The position numbers and the translations under genes were made by a program. The notes under the pieces were generated by a model that ran no database searches, was not told the origin of the DNA, and saw nothing but the letters and a program-made list of their open reading frames with translations. This document shows positions 1 through 8,784 of a DNA stretch of 39,750 nt, one piece after another. Origin of the DNA: Aeromonas media (GTDB lineage Bacteria > Pseudomonadota > Gammaproteobacteria > Enterobacterales > Aeromonadaceae); the NCBI RefSeq assembly GCF_000819985.1, contig NZ_CDBZ01000203.1, positions 1-39,750 on the forward strand, read 5' to 3'. Within the stretch, counting starts at the first letter, position 1, and every line of letters starts with the position of its first letter.

Positions 1-187
1 TAACTGATCAGCATTGCGCCCTAGGGTGGCATTTTTTATGAGCGCGGGTTTATGCCGTTTGGTACCCACCGGCATCATGTTCCGTTTGTCGGTTGGTGCC
101 GGAAGGATGGTTCCAGATCCGGTCTGATGAAAGATAACCTGAGGCTGCAGTGAAGTAGGCCCCGGGGAAGCGGCCAGGGCTGTGCAC

Positions 188-403
188 TTAATCTGTTAAA
201 ACATACATCTCCTGCTGGTCGTTCTGTGACATGGTGGCAGCAAAGTTATTGCGACCACCTCCTTTGCCGTATGCAGGCTCCATTCCTCCTGATGGGAGGG
301 CACCTCCAGCGGCGGGCGCTTCTCCCGGGATCACCGACGAGGAGCAGCAGGACGTGAGCAATAGCGATGCAGCTATTAGCAATGCAAGTTTCAACGTCTT
401 CAT
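188..403 (-). CDS. small predicted lipoprotein, function unknown
   Basis: The 71-residue product starts MKTLKLALLIAASLLLTSCC, a short basic N-terminus followed by a hydrophobic core and a lipobox (LLTS-C) for signal peptidase II with Cys at about residue 19. The mature part is Gly/Ala/Pro-rich and polar, with no domain I recognise. An AGAGG sequence lies about 8 bases upstream of the ATG. It stands alone on the minus strand, with nothing recognisable on either side. I infer an envelope lipoprotein; the lipobox and ribosome binding site are seen directly. I cannot name a function. Confidence 0.55.
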   Translation of the reverse strand: MKTLKLALLIAASLLLTSCCSSSVIPGEAPAAGGALPSGGMEPAYGKGGGRNNFAATMSQNDQQEMYVLTD

Positions 404-745
404 GGCAACGTCCTCTGTCCAGCTAATGGGCTGGGCTTGCGAGTAATCAGTTTAGATCTTGTTGCCGGGGCAGAGTGCATCAGCATTGACTCATGTTGTA
501 GCCATTGGAGGCTTGCCGATGGAAATTTTGCATCAATTCAATGACAAGAACATCATGGCAAATTTGCCAAAAAAATCGTGGAAGTCGCTAAAGGTGCATT
601 GCTTCCGCTTCTTTCGGCGTCAAAACCAGACCCCTCGGCTCGGGCAGGGGGCTAATTGGCAGTGGGTGTAGTCCATCTTCCTTGAAAAATCGGACCATAA
701 AGGGTATAACCACGCGCTTTACTGGTCTATTGAGCGAGCCCTTCC
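404..745. other. gene-free stretch, nothing recognised
   Basis: These 342 bases separate the divergent lipoprotein and ycgN-like genes and should hold both promoters. Short reading frames exist on both strands, but none has a good ribosome binding site together with protein-like composition. One GGGCAGGG octamer lies at 642-649. Confidence 0.4.
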
Positions 746-1201
746 ATGCAGCGAGTCGAGAAAATGCAGCCAACTCCTTTTTGGCAGGAGAAGACCCTGC
801 AGCAGATGACCATGACGGAGTGGGAGTCACTGTGCGACGGCTGCGGCAAATGCTGCCTGAACAAGCTGATCGACGAGGACACCGAGGAGCTGGTGTTCAC
901 CAATGTGGCCTGCAACCTGCTCAATACCAAGACCTGCCAGTGTTCCGACTACGGCAACCGTTTCAAGAAAGAGCCGGACTGCCTGCAGATCACCTTCGAC
1001 AAGATTGCCGAGTTCGACTGGCTGCCGTCGAGCTGCGCTTACCGCCTGCTGGCAGAGGGGCAGAGCCTGCCTGAGTGGCACCCGCTCATCACCGGCAGCC
1101 GCAGCGCCATGCATCAGGCCGGTCAGTCGGTGCGCGGCAAGGTGGTGCACGAGGCCCATGCCGGCGACTGGATCGATCACATCATCACCTGGGCCAGTTA
1201 A
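746..1201 (+). CDS. ycgN: YcgN family (UPF0260) cysteine-cluster protein
   Basis: The 151-residue protein resembles E. coli YcgN along its whole length. It has the family cluster CDGCGKCC near residues 30-37 and later cysteines in TCQCSDY, EPDC and SSCAYRL, so it belongs to the YkgJ-type CxxCxxCC group thought to bind zinc or iron. The biochemical role of YcgN is not established. The ATG at 746 gives the same ten-residue lead before PFWQ as in E. coli; an in-frame ATG at 764 is the alternative, and neither has a strong Shine-Dalgarno. It appears monocistronic and is followed by a strong hairpin at 1234-1266 that may end the transcript. Confidence 0.85.
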   Translation: MQRVEKMQPTPFWQEKTLQQMTMTEWESLCDGCGKCCLNKLIDEDTEELVFTNVACNLLNTKTCQCSDYGNRFKKEPDCLQITFDKIAEFDWLPSSCAYRLLAEGQSLPEWHPLITGSRSAMHQAGQSVRGKVVHEAHAGDWIDHIITWAS

Positions 1202-1233
1202 GCCGCAGCCGACAACAGAGTATCCAGATGCCG

Positions 1234-1266
1234 CAGGGGCAGGGGAGTCGGACTCCTCTGCCCCTG
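1234..1266. repeat. palindromic repeat, copy 1
   Basis: The arm CAGGGGCAGGGGAGT pairs with ACTCCTCTGCCCCTG around a three-base loop, 15 bp with one G-T pair. The same arms recur at 1449-1482. There is no T-run on either side, so it is not a classical intrinsic terminator, although it could stabilise the ycgN mRNA 3' end. It contains GGGCAGGG at 1237-1244. Confidence 0.75.
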
Positions 1267-1448
1267 TTGCTATGGGTATATAGAACGATCAGTTTTAAGG
1301 CCTGATGGCAGTGGAAACACGATGTTGCACTCAGGGGATAGAGCGCGCGCCATCCTCTCTCGGGGTCGCGTGCTGAAGCCGGAGGGTGATAAGAGCGACC
1401 GCTTGCCACCATTAAGCCCGCCAGCGCCCGCCAAATCGCTTTTATGAC

Positions 1449-1482
1449 CAGGGGCAGGGGAGTTTACACTCCTCTGCCCCTG
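1449..1482. repeat. palindromic repeat, copy 2
   Basis: This is the second copy of the 15-bp palindrome, with the same arms but a four-base loop. Identical arms with different loops and different flanks suggest a REP-like dispersed element rather than a local duplication. It contains GGGCAGGG at 1452-1459. Confidence 0.75.
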
Positions 1483-1690
1483 CTGCTTTCTGGCGCCTCA
1501 CAGCGGGACACCAGGCCCCTTTCCTTCACACTGACCCCTCTCCCGAGAGTAAAGAAACCAACCCTGGCGTGCTGGGGCTACGTTGGCTTTGCGGCAGCGA
1601 GTCTGACTGCGCTTTTCTGAATGGGAGGTTGGGCAGAGGATGTATATCTAAAACCGCGGGGGAGAGCGGTGATCGCCAGCAAACAGCCAT

Positions 1691-1720
1691 AAAAAAACCG
1701 GCGCCTTGGCGCCGGTTTTT
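1691..1720 (-). terminator. intrinsic terminator of focA-pflB
   Basis: Read on the minus strand, an 8-bp GC stem (CCGGCGCC/GGCGCCGG), extended by A-T pairs, is followed by seven T. It begins 16 bases after the pflB stop. Confidence 0.9.
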
Positions 1721-1736
1721 GTTCACCGAGACTCTA

Positions 1737-4019
1737 TTACAGAGAAGCGGTGAAGGTACGGGTGATGACGTCTTGCTGTTGCTCTTTGGTCAAAGAGTTG
1801 AAGCGAACGGCATAACCGGATACGCGGATGGTCAACTGCGGATATTTTTCCGGGTTTTCCATGGCGTCCAGCAGCATTTCACGGTTCATCACGTTGACGT
1901 TCAGGTGCTGACCACCTTCCAGGTTGGACTCGTGATGGAAGTAACCATCCATCAGGCCAGCCAGGTTGGCTTTCTGGGCTTCCATGTCTTTACCCAGGGC
2001 GTTCGGTACGATGGAGAAGGTATAGGAGATACCATCTTTGGCGTAGGCGAACGGCAGCTTGGCAACGGAAGTCAGAGAGGCGACAGCACCCTTCTGGTCA
2101 CGACCGTGCATCGGGTTGGCACCCGGGCCAAACGGCGCACCGGAGCGACGACCATCCGGGGTGTTACCTGTCTTCTTGCCGTACACCACGTTGGAGGTGA
2201 TGGTCAGCACGGACTGGGTAGCCACGGCGCCACGGTAGGTGTTGAGCTTCTGAATCTTCTTCATGAAGCGCTCGACCAAGTCACAGGCGATGTCATCGAC
2301 GCGAGCGTCGTTGTTACCGAACTGCGGGTATTCGCCTTCGATTTCGAAGTCGATGGCAACGCCATCTTCGTCACGAATCGGCTTGACCTTGGCGTACTTG
2401 ATGGCAGACAGGGAGTCAGCCGCTACGGACAGACCGGCGATGCCGCATGCCATGGTGCGATAGACGTCACGATCGTGCAGCGCCATCAGGGAGGCTTCGT
2501 AGCTGTACTTGTCGTGCATGTAGTGGATGATGTTCAGGGCGGCGACATACTGCTTGGCCAGCCAGTCCATGAAGTGATCCAAGCGATCCATCACGTCGTT
2601 GTAGTCGAGGTATTCGCTCTTGACCATTTCGGTTTTCGGGCCGACCTGGATCTTGAGCTTCTCGTCGATACCGCCGTTGATTGCATACAGCATGGTCTTG
2701 GCCAGGTTGGCACGGGCACCGAAGAACTGCATCTGTTTGCCGACGATCATCGGGGACACACAGCAAGCGATGGCATAGTCATCGTTGTTGAAGTCCGGAC
2801 GCATCAGGTCATCGTTCTCGTACTGAACGGAAGAGGTCTCGATGGATACCTTGGCGCAGTACTTCTTGAAACCGACCGGCAGCTTCTCGGACCACAGAAT
2901 GGTCAGGTTCGGCTCAGGGGACGGGCCCATGGTGTACAGGGTGTTCAGCATACGGAAGCTGTTCTTGGTGACCAGGGTACGGCCATCAACGCCCATACCG
3001 GCTAGGGTCTCGGTTGCCCACATGGGGTCGCCGGAGAACAGTGAATCGTATTCAGGGGTACGCAGGAAGCGAACCATACGCAGCTTCATGACCATGTGGT
3101 CCATCAGCTCCTGGGCTTCTTGCTCGGTCAGCAGGCCTTTCTTCAGGTCACGCTCGATGTACACGTCCAGGAAGCTGGAAGTACGACCGAAGGACATGGC
3201 GGCACCGTTCTGGGACTTGACCGCCGCCAGGTAGGCGAAGTAGGTCCACTGCACGGCTTCTTTGGCGGTCTTGGCCGGTACGGAGATGTCGCAGCCATAT
3301 TTGGCGGCCATCACCTTCATCTGGGCCAGGGCACGGTGCTGCTCGGAGATCTCTTCGCGCAGACGGATGGTGGCTTCCAGGTTGACACCGTTTTCCAGGT
3401 CGGCCTGCAGTGACTTGAACTGGGCCAGTTTGTCGGCCATCAGGAAGTCGATACCGTACAGGGCAACACGGCGGTAGTCACCGATGATGCGGCCACGGCC
3501 GTAGGCATCCGGCAGACCGGTGATGACGCCGGATTTGCGGCAGTTCAGGATGTCCTTGGTGTAAACGTCGAACACGCCCTGGTTGTGGGTCTTGCGGTAC
3601 TCGGTGAAGATCTTCTCGACCATGGGGTCAAGTTGACGGCCGTAGACTTCGCAAGAGGTCTTGACCATCTTGATACCGCCGTTGGCGATGATGGCGCGCT
3701 TGAGCGGCTTGTCGGTCTGCAGACCGACGATTTGCTCCAGGCTCTGGTCGATATAGCCGGCATCGTGAGCGGTAATGGTGGAGGGCAGGTCGGTATCAAA
3801 ATCGACCGGCGCGTGAGTGCGGTTCTCGATCTTGATGCCTTCCATGACCTTGTCCCACAGCTTGGTGGTAGCTTCGGTCGCGCCAACCAGGAAGGACTCG
3901 TCACCTTCATACGGGGTGTAGTTCTTCTGGATGAAGTCACGGGTGTTGACAGAGGTCTGCCATTCACCGGCCGCGAAGCCTTCCCATGCTTTTTGGAACT
4001 GTTCGTTAAGTTCTGCCAT
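1737..4019 (-). CDS. pflB: formate acetyltransferase (pyruvate formate-lyase)
   Basis: PflB is the cytoplasmic glycyl-radical enzyme that converts pyruvate and CoA to acetyl-CoA and formate under anaerobic conditions. The active-site pair CC in IACCVSPM is present near residues 418-420, and the radical glycine is in VSGYAVRF near the C-terminus. The sequence is colinear with E. coli PflB. The ATG at 4025 lies too close to the GAGAGG site; the ATG at 4019 (MAELNEQ) has about 8 bases of spacing, gives the 760-residue E. coli length and matches its N-terminus, so I chose it. It follows focA with a 41-base gap and is probably cotranscribed. The activating enzyme PflA is not in the window. Confidence 0.98.
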   Translation of the reverse strand: MAELNEQFQKAWEGFAAGEWQTSVNTRDFIQKNYTPYEGDESFLVGATEATTKLWDKVMEGIKIENRTHAPVDFDTDLPSTITAHDAGYIDQSLEQIVGLQTDKPLKRAIIANGGIKMVKTSCEVYGRQLDPMVEKIFTEYRKTHNQGVFDVYTKDILNCRKSGVITGLPDAYGRGRIIGDYRRVALYGIDFLMADKLAQFKSLQADLENGVNLEATIRLREEISEQHRALAQMKVMAAKYGCDISVPAKTAKEAVQWTYFAYLAAVKSQNGAAMSFGRTSSFLDVYIERDLKKGLLTEQEAQELMDHMVMKLRMVRFLRTPEYDSLFSGDPMWATETLAGMGVDGRTLVTKNSFRMLNTLYTMGPSPEPNLTILWSEKLPVGFKKYCAKVSIETSSVQYENDDLMRPDFNNDDYAIACCVSPMIVGKQMQFFGARANLAKTMLYAINGGIDEKLKIQVGPKTEMVKSEYLDYNDVMDRLDHFMDWLAKQYVAALNIIHYMHDKYSYEASLMALHDRDVYRTMACGIAGLSVAADSLSAIKYAKVKPIRDEDGVAIDFEIEGEYPQFGNNDARVDDIACDLVERFMKKIQKLNTYRGAVATQSVLTITSNVVYGKKTGNTPDGRRSGAPFGPGANPMHGRDQKGAVASLTSVAKLPFAYAKDGISYTFSIVPNALGKDMEAQKANLAGLMDGYFHHESNLEGGQHLNVNVMNREMLLDAMENPEKYPQLTIRVSGYAVRFNSLTKEQQQDVITRTFTASL

Positions 4020-4060
4020 TTTCATTACCTCTCAAGGTATTTATGTGTCTGCCGCCATCC

Positions 4061-4909
4061 TTAATGATGGCGACGGAAGATAAACCAGTAAGTCAGACCA
4101 ACCATGACGCCACCACCAATGATATTACCTATGGTGACCGGGATCAGGTTGTGTAGAACGAAGTTGGATACGGTCAGGTCGGCGAAGGTAGCCGGGTCCT
4201 GGCCGATGGCCTGCCAGAATTCCGGGCTCGCGACGCTGTGAATAGCGATACCGACCGGGATCATAAACATGTTGGCGATGCTGTGCTCAAAACCGGAGGC
4301 CACGAACATGGCGACGGGGAGCAACATGACCATCACCTTGTCGGTGGCAGTGCGGGCACCGAAGGCCATCCACACGGCGAGACACACCATGAGGTTGCAC
4401 AGGATGCCGAGGGTGAGGGCCTCGAAGAAACCGTGATGGATTTTGTGCTGGGCAACCTTGAGCGCATTTAGACCCCATTGACCATCCGCCGCCATGTACT
4501 CGGCCGAGACGATGATGAGCCCGACCACGATGAGTCCGCCGATGAAGTTGCCAAAGTAGACCAGCGCCCAGTTCTTGAGCAGTTGTGCCCAGGTGATGCG
4601 GTTGGCGGCCTTGGCCACCAGGGTCAGGGTGGTGGAGGTGAACAGCTCGGCACCGAGCAGCACGCACAGGATGAGACCGAGGGAGAAGCAGATACCACCG
4701 ACCAGCTTGCTGAGGCCCCAGGCCACATTGCCGGTGCCCGTGGTGACGGTGATGTAGAAAACAAACGCAAGAGCGATGAAGACGCCTGCGGTGATGGCCA
4801 GTGGGATGGTCTTGTATGCAGGCTTGGTGGCCTTGGCATAGGTGATATCTTCTGCCAGTGCAGCGATGGCTTCGGGCTTCAGACAATCAAAGGGAGATTC
4901 TGCTTTCAA
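4061..4909 (-). CDS. focA: formate channel FocA
   Basis: This 282-residue inner-membrane protein of the formate-nitrite transporter family moves formate and formic acid across the cytoplasmic membrane. About six hydrophobic segments are visible, starting with YKTIPLAITAGVFIALAFVF. The family segment GFEHSIANMFMIP, with the conserved pore histidine, lies in the second half, and the C-terminus ends in a short basic tail. It sits directly upstream of pflB, as in E. coli, so formate export is coupled to its production. An FNR-like box lies 61 bases upstream of the start. Confidence 0.96.
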   Translation of the reverse strand: MKAESPFDCLKPEAIAALAEDITYAKATKPAYKTIPLAITAGVFIALAFVFYITVTTGTGNVAWGLSKLVGGICFSLGLILCVLLGAELFTSTTLTLVAKAANRITWAQLLKNWALVYFGNFIGGLIVVGLIIVSAEYMAADGQWGLNALKVAQHKIHHGFFEALTLGILCNLMVCLAVWMAFGARTATDKVMVMLLPVAMFVASGFEHSIANMFMIPVGIAIHSVASPEFWQAIGQDPATFADLTVSNFVLHNLIPVTIGNIIGGGVMVGLTYWFIFRRHH

Positions 4910-4969
4910 TTCTCATGTACCTGCATATTTTGCCTGTGGAAATCATAACAAAGGGCCAGATCGCCAAAA

Positions 4970-4983
4970 TTGACATCGATCAA
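4970..4983 (-). promoter_or_regulatory. FNR-like box upstream of focA
   Basis: TTGAC-ATCG-ATCAA matches the FNR consensus TTGAT-N4-ATCAA at nine of ten defined positions. Its centre is about 67 bases upstream of the focA start, a sensible place for activation of a formate operon by the anaerobic regulator FNR. Confidence 0.75.
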
Positions 4984-5254
4984 GAATTACAGATTGTGAA
5001 TGTAATTTTACTACAGGTTTTTCTTCATCCGGAAGCTTGACTTTACACCAGGTTTCAGGTGAAACAGAAATGGGTCTGTTTTTAATTTCATGATTTTTAA
5101 GAATTTATATCTTTCTCATCAAAAAAAGCACCGGCAATACACCTTTACGCCTCCCGAACATGATGAACCTCAAACTGACAACCCCCTAAGAGGTATTTTT
5201 TGTTATTTATTTCATCTTTGAATAATGGCCAGCCAAAGCGTAGACCATAAAGCA

Positions 5255-5276
5255 GAAGGGGCCATCAGGCCCCTTC
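5255..5276 (-). terminator. hairpin after ycaO
   Basis: A 9-bp perfect stem (GAAGGGGCC/GGCCCCTTC) with an ATCA loop lies 14 bases past the ycaO stop. The downstream T content on the minus strand is low, so termination may be partial and allow read-through toward focA. Confidence 0.6.
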
Positions 5277-5290
5277 GTCACATTACCACA

Positions 5291-7054
5291 TCAGGCCCAG
5301 GAATGGGCTCGTTTGGCCTTCTGTAATTTCTCATAGGCCGCCAGCAGTTTCTGGTGCAGCGGGAACTGGGACAGGGACAGATCGGCCGCCTCCAGCCCGT
5401 GGAAACGGGCCTCGCCACGGGCGTGGGCCCAAGCCTCGGCCAGGGTCTCTTCCCCGAACATGCGGGCGAACACCGGGCGGTACTGCTCTGGGTCACGCTC
5501 TTCATCCAGGAACAGCTCGACGCAGGCGCGCAGGGCACGGTAGTAGTTCGCGCGATCGGCCGGGAACACCGACTGGTTGAACTCCATGGTCCAGTCGATG
5601 AGATCCAGTGCGCTCTCCAGGTCACCTGCGGCCAGGGCCAGCATGGCCTTGAGCTCACCGATCCGCAGGGTATGCAGGGCGGAGCCCTTGGCGGCGGCGA
5701 TGCCGAGCAGCTCACGGACGCGGGTGCGCTCGTCGTGCCCCTCTTCGTCCAGCTGATCGAACAGCGCCATGTACTGTTCTGCGTTCCACTCCAGGGACGG
5801 CAGCGCCAGGATCACTTCCCGCAGGTGGGCACCCATGGTGTTGTTGGCCAGCAGCAGATCCTCGACCGGATAGATGTCGGACATGCCCGGCACCAGGATG
5901 CGGCAGGCGTAGACGCCGAGGTGCTCGTAGTCGGCGATGTAGACCGGTTGCTCCAGCTCGTGGAAGATGCCGATCAGGTGATCGAACTCCTGCTGGGAGG
6001 TGCCACGGAAGTCCCAGTCGGCAAATTCGAAGTCGGACTCCTGCTTGAACAGATCCCAGCTGATGAGACCGGAGGAGTCAATGAAGTGAGTTTCTAGGTT
6101 GTGGTGATCCGCCACCTGCTCGTTGTCGAATGACGGCGGCACGAATACGTCCAGATCCTTCAGGCCACGGCCCTGCAGCAGCTCGGTGACGGTCCGCTCG
6201 AACGCCACTTCGAAGCGCGGGTGGGCGCCGAAGGAGGCAAAGCAGGTGCCATTACTCGGGTTGAGCAGCACCACGCAGATGACCGGATAACGTCCGCCGA
6301 GCGAGGCATCGAAGCTGTAGATGGGGAAGCCTTCGGCCTCCAGCGCCTCGATGGAGGCCTTGATGCCGGGATAGCGGGCGATCACCTCGCTCGGGATCTC
6401 GGGCAGGCTCAGGGCCTCGGCGATGATCTTGTTCTTCACGTGGCGCTCGAACACCTCGGACAAGCCCTGGGTGCGGGCCTCGGTCTTGGTGTTGCCGGCG
6501 CTCATGCCGTTGGAGACATAGAGGTTGCCGATGATGTTCATCGGGATGTAGACGGTCTGATGATCGGACTGGCGCTCGAACGGCAGGGCGACGATGCCAC
6601 GCTCCTCGTTGCCGGACTGCAGGTCCACCAGCATGTCGGCGGTCACTTCGCCGTCCGGGTTGTAGAACTTGCGGGTGAAGCCGTCGAGCAGACCGGCAGG
6701 CAGTTGGTCACCCTGGATGGGGAACCACTTCTCGTTCGGGTAGTGGACGAAGTCACCGTTCGCCACCTGCTCACCCAGATAGAAGTCGGCAAAGAAGTAG
6801 TTGGTGGAGAGACGCTCGAAATACTCCCCCAGGGCCGAAGCCAGGGCAGCCTTCTTGCTGGCTCCCTTGCCGTTGGTGAAGCAGAGGGCGCACTCTTTGT
6901 CCCGGATGTGCACGGACCAGACGTTGGGCACGGGGTTGAGCCAGGAGGCCTCTTCGATATCAAACCCCAGGGCCTGCAACTTGGTCTGGAACCGCTCGAT
7001 GGAGTCTTCCAGCGCCGCGTCCTTGCCGGGAATAAAAGTGTGGTCGGTCATCAC
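5291..7054 (-). CDS. ycaO: YcaO-domain protein (30S ribosomal S12 methylthiolation accessory factor type)
   Basis: This 587-residue protein is closely related to E. coli YcaO (586 residues). The stretch WLNPVPNVWSVHIRDKECAL is shared, and the N-terminal two thirds form the ATP-binding YcaO fold, which in the family phosphorylates amide backbones. The C-terminal ~180 residues are alpha-helical and TPR-like. In E. coli YcaO assists RimO in beta-methylthiolation of ribosomal protein S12, and it also sits upstream of focA-pflB. There is no azole-peptide precursor or dehydrogenase gene nearby, so a natural-product role is unlikely. Two consecutive Met codons open the gene; AGGA lies about 7 bases before the first. 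Confidence 0.93.
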   Translation of the reverse strand: MMTDHTFIPGKDAALEDSIERFQTKLQALGFDIEEASWLNPVPNVWSVHIRDKECALCFTNGKGASKKAALASALGEYFERLSTNYFFADFYLGEQVANGDFVHYPNEKWFPIQGDQLPAGLLDGFTRKFYNPDGEVTADMLVDLQSGNEERGIVALPFERQSDHQTVYIPMNIIGNLYVSNGMSAGNTKTEARTQGLSEVFERHVKNKIIAEALSLPEIPSEVIARYPGIKASIEALEAEGFPIYSFDASLGGRYPVICVVLLNPSNGTCFASFGAHPRFEVAFERTVTELLQGRGLKDLDVFVPPSFDNEQVADHHNLETHFIDSSGLISWDLFKQESDFEFADWDFRGTSQQEFDHLIGIFHELEQPVYIADYEHLGVYACRILVPGMSDIYPVEDLLLANNTMGAHLREVILALPSLEWNAEQYMALFDQLDEEGHDERTRVRELLGIAAAKGSALHTLRIGELKAMLALAAGDLESALDLIDWTMEFNQSVFPADRANYYRALRACVELFLDEERDPEQYRPVFARMFGEETLAEAWAHARGEARFHGLEAADLSLSQFPLHQKLLAAYEKLQKAKRAHSWA

Positions 7055-7361
7055 AATATCCTGATTTTTATTGGCTCATGTTTGGTCGCAGATAATAGCA
7101 TGAGTGGCGGGAAAAGCGGCCAGGACAATCCCATTCCAGGTGCGGGTCAGGGGGCTGTCGGTGGCCTGAATAGTCTGGGTTATTAGCTCTCCTGAACAAC
7201 ATTAAGAAAAAGTAGTTTTTTTTATGTCATGCCGTCGCCCATCATGGGGTCGACTTGTTTCTTCGTGGTGACAAGCATCACGGGCCTGCCCTCCGGGCAT
7301 GGGGTATGTGGCCTCGTCTGCCGTTATTGCCTTCACCACGGATCATTTATTGGGAGTTGCT
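7055..7361. other. divergent intergenic region
   Basis: These 307 bases separate ycaO from the B3/4-domain gene and must hold both promoters. I see an AT-rich patch near 7200-7230 and a small 5-bp hairpin near 7287-7299, but no motif I can name. Confidence 0.4.
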
Positions 7362-8060
7362 ATGCCATTCATGACACCACAAATTGATGCCAGGGTGACC
7401 AGGCTGGCCCCGGGATTCCGGGCCCTGAGCATTCAGGTCGACGGGGCCAGCATCGTCGATCGCAACGTCGGCGCACAAGCGCTTGCGCGGGCCTGCCAAT
7501 CCGTCGCGGCGGGCGGTGCCCCCTGGGCGCAGGCGCATCTGTCCGCCTGGGGCGAGGTGTTCAAACGCTTCGGTGCCAAGCCCCAGCGCACCCCCTGCTC
7601 GGCACAGGCGCTGCTCAAGCGGGTGCAACGCGAGGGCAGCCTGCCCTGCATCGATCCCGTCGTCGATCTCTACAACGCCATCAGCATCGAGTACGCCATC
7701 CCCGTCGGTGGGGAGGATCTCACCGCATATGAAGGGTCGCCCCGGCTGATCATCGCCGATGGCACCGAGCTGTTTGACACCATGAAGGAGGGGGCCCCTG
7801 CCCACGAGACCCCCGAACCTGGCGAGGTGGTCTGGTGTGATGACAGAGGCGTGACCTGTCGCCGCTGGAATTGGCGTCAGGGGACCAGAACCCGGCTCAG
7901 TGCTGAGTCCGGGCAGATGTGGTTCATTCTGGAGAGCTTGCCTGAAATGCCGCTGGCGGCACTGCAGGAGGCCGGTGATCGGCTGGTCGAGGGGTTAAGG
8001 CAGATGATGCCGGGCGCCCGGATAGAGAGCGTGCTGATAGGAGACCCCGGCGGGGCATGA
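7362..8060 (+). CDS. stand-alone B3/4-domain protein
   Basis: The 232-residue product resembles solo B3/4-domain proteins (COG3382), which are related to the B3/B4 region of the phenylalanyl-tRNA synthetase beta chain. Family-like features are DLYNAISIEYAIPVGGEDL, in the position of the substrate-pocket strand, and a C-terminal MWFILESLPEM followed by a helix. Members are suspected to bind or edit aminoacyl-tRNA, but function is largely unproven. The ATG at 7362 has GGGAG five bases upstream; an upstream ATG at 7299 lacks a site. The gene appears monocistronic and ends in a strong terminator. Confidence 0.75.
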   Translation: MPFMTPQIDARVTRLAPGFRALSIQVDGASIVDRNVGAQALARACQSVAAGGAPWAQAHLSAWGEVFKRFGAKPQRTPCSAQALLKRVQREGSLPCIDPVVDLYNAISIEYAIPVGGEDLTAYEGSPRLIIADGTELFDTMKEGAPAHETPEPGEVVWCDDRGVTCRRWNWRQGTRTRLSAESGQMWFILESLPEMPLAALQEAGDRLVEGLRQMMPGARIESVLIGDPGGA

Positions 8061-8070
8061 GGAGAACATA

Positions 8071-8096
8071 ATGGCCACCCAGGGTGGCCATTTTTT
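8071..8096 (+). terminator. intrinsic terminator of the B3/4 gene
   Basis: ATGGCCAC pairs with GTGGCCAT around a short loop and is followed by six T on the plus strand, starting 11 bases after the stop codon. Confidence 0.9.
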
Positions 8097-8140
8097 ATAC
8101 GTGATACCGGGTGTCGCGGGGCCGCATGACCATCTCGTTA

Positions 8141-8455
8141 TCAGCCGATCAACTTGAGCCCCAGGATACCGCCGATGATCAGCAGCAGGCAAAGCACACG
8201 GGCCAGGGTGGCCGGCTCGTTGAACAGCCAGATCCCCATCAGCACGGTACCGACCGCGCCTATGCCGGTCCAGACCGCGTAGGCGGTGCCAAGGGGGAGG
8301 TGCTTGACCGCCATGGCGAGCAACAGCACGCTCACCCCCATGGCAGAGAGAGTCAGCAGGGTGGGGAGGGGACGGCTGAAACCGTCGGTGTACTTGAGGC
8401 CGATGGCCCAGGCGACCTCGAACAGGCCGGCCAACAGCAGGAGTAACCAGGGCAT
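8141..8455 (-). CDS. gdx: SMR-family guanidinium exporter (SugE/Gdx)
   Basis: This 104-residue protein has four membrane segments and belongs to the small multidrug resistance family. The conserved substrate and proton glutamate is Glu13 in [17 protein letters not shown], and the block [19 protein letters not shown] is typical of the SugE/Gdx branch. Gdx proteins exchange guanidinium for protons in the inner membrane as antiparallel dimers. The start at 8455 gives the family length; the frame stays open further upstream but runs through a riboswitch. The two-hairpin guanidine-II riboswitch just upstream supports guanidinium export over the older annotation as a quaternary ammonium exporter. 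Confidence 0.92.
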   Translation of the reverse strand: MPWLLLLLAGLFEVAWAIGLKYTDGFSRPLPTLLTLSAMGVSVLLLAMAVKHLPLGTAYAVWTGIGAVGTVLMGIWLFNEPATLARVLCLLLIIGGILGLKLIG

Positions 8456-8473
8456 ATGAGTATTCCAGGCGGG

Positions 8474-8521
8474 GCAGGGTCGTCCCTGCGAGTCAAGAAG
8501 GCCTTGGGGTCGTCCCCAGGG
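8474..8521 (-). promoter_or_regulatory. guanidine-II (mini-ykkC) riboswitch
   Basis: On the minus strand two short GC-rich hairpins follow each other, each capped by the tetraloop ACGA. The first has stem CCTGGGG/CCCCAAGG (8502-8521) and the second GCAGGG/CCCTGC (8474-8489), with a 12-base linker. Paired stems with ACGR loops define the guanidine-II class, which dimerises through its loops when guanidinium binds and frees the ribosome binding site. It ends 18 bases before the gdx start codon. Confidence 0.88.
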
Positions 8522-8784
8522 GGCAGTGGTTGCCAGTCGGGCATCATGATGCCTGACCGATGGGGATTTCGCCAAGCGCGGTGGCCCGAACCCCAGGGTT
8601 ATTGCGGCAAATGACACAGAATATTGCGCAATTCGACTTGCGCCCGTCGCCACAATACGTAATGTGGACAGACGCACTAATTACACATCATGCTTGTGGC
8701 CAATTTGTGAACGGACCCACGTCCGGCAAGGGATCACGGCGTATGAGACTTCATTTTTACAGCAGCTATCCAGGGTAGGACATT
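8522..8784. other. divergent gdx/asd promoter region
   Basis: This region holds the promoters of the riboswitch-controlled gdx transcript and of asd. A small hairpin (GGACCCACGTCC) lies near 8713-8724. I see no lysine riboswitch ahead of asd and cannot place promoters with confidence. Confidence 0.4.

Larger units (their letters stand above)
1202..1736. other. non-coding stretch with two copies of one hairpin
   Basis: These 535 bases lie between the convergent ycgN-like gene and pflB. They hold two near-identical GC-rich hairpins (1234-1266 and 1449-1482) and the pflB terminator (1691-1720). I see no convincing small gene in the remainder. Confidence 0.5.
4910..5290 (-). promoter_or_regulatory. 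focA-pflB upstream regulatory region
   Basis: This AT-rich stretch of 381 bases lies between ycaO and focA on the minus strand. It contains the FNR-like box at 4970-4983 and the ycaO 3' hairpin at 5255-5276. In E. coli the corresponding region carries several anaerobic promoters controlled by FNR and ArcA. Beyond the FNR box I cannot assign individual promoters here. Confidence 0.55.

Noticed and set aside
11..36. Terminator-like sequence at the window start
   Set aside because: A T-run is present, but the stem has several mismatches and the gene it would serve is outside the window.
588..830. 80-codon minus-strand frame upstream of ycgN
   Set aside because: It overlaps the ycgN-like coding start, has no ribosome binding site and no protein family resemblance.
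1569..3005. 478-codon open frame on the plus strand
   Set aside because: It lies antisense to pflB, has a biased composition typical of GC-rich shadow frames and no ribosome binding site or recognisable domain.
8522..8784. Lysine riboswitch ahead of asd
   Set aside because: The interval is too short and lacks the multi-stem core; only one small hairpin is seen.
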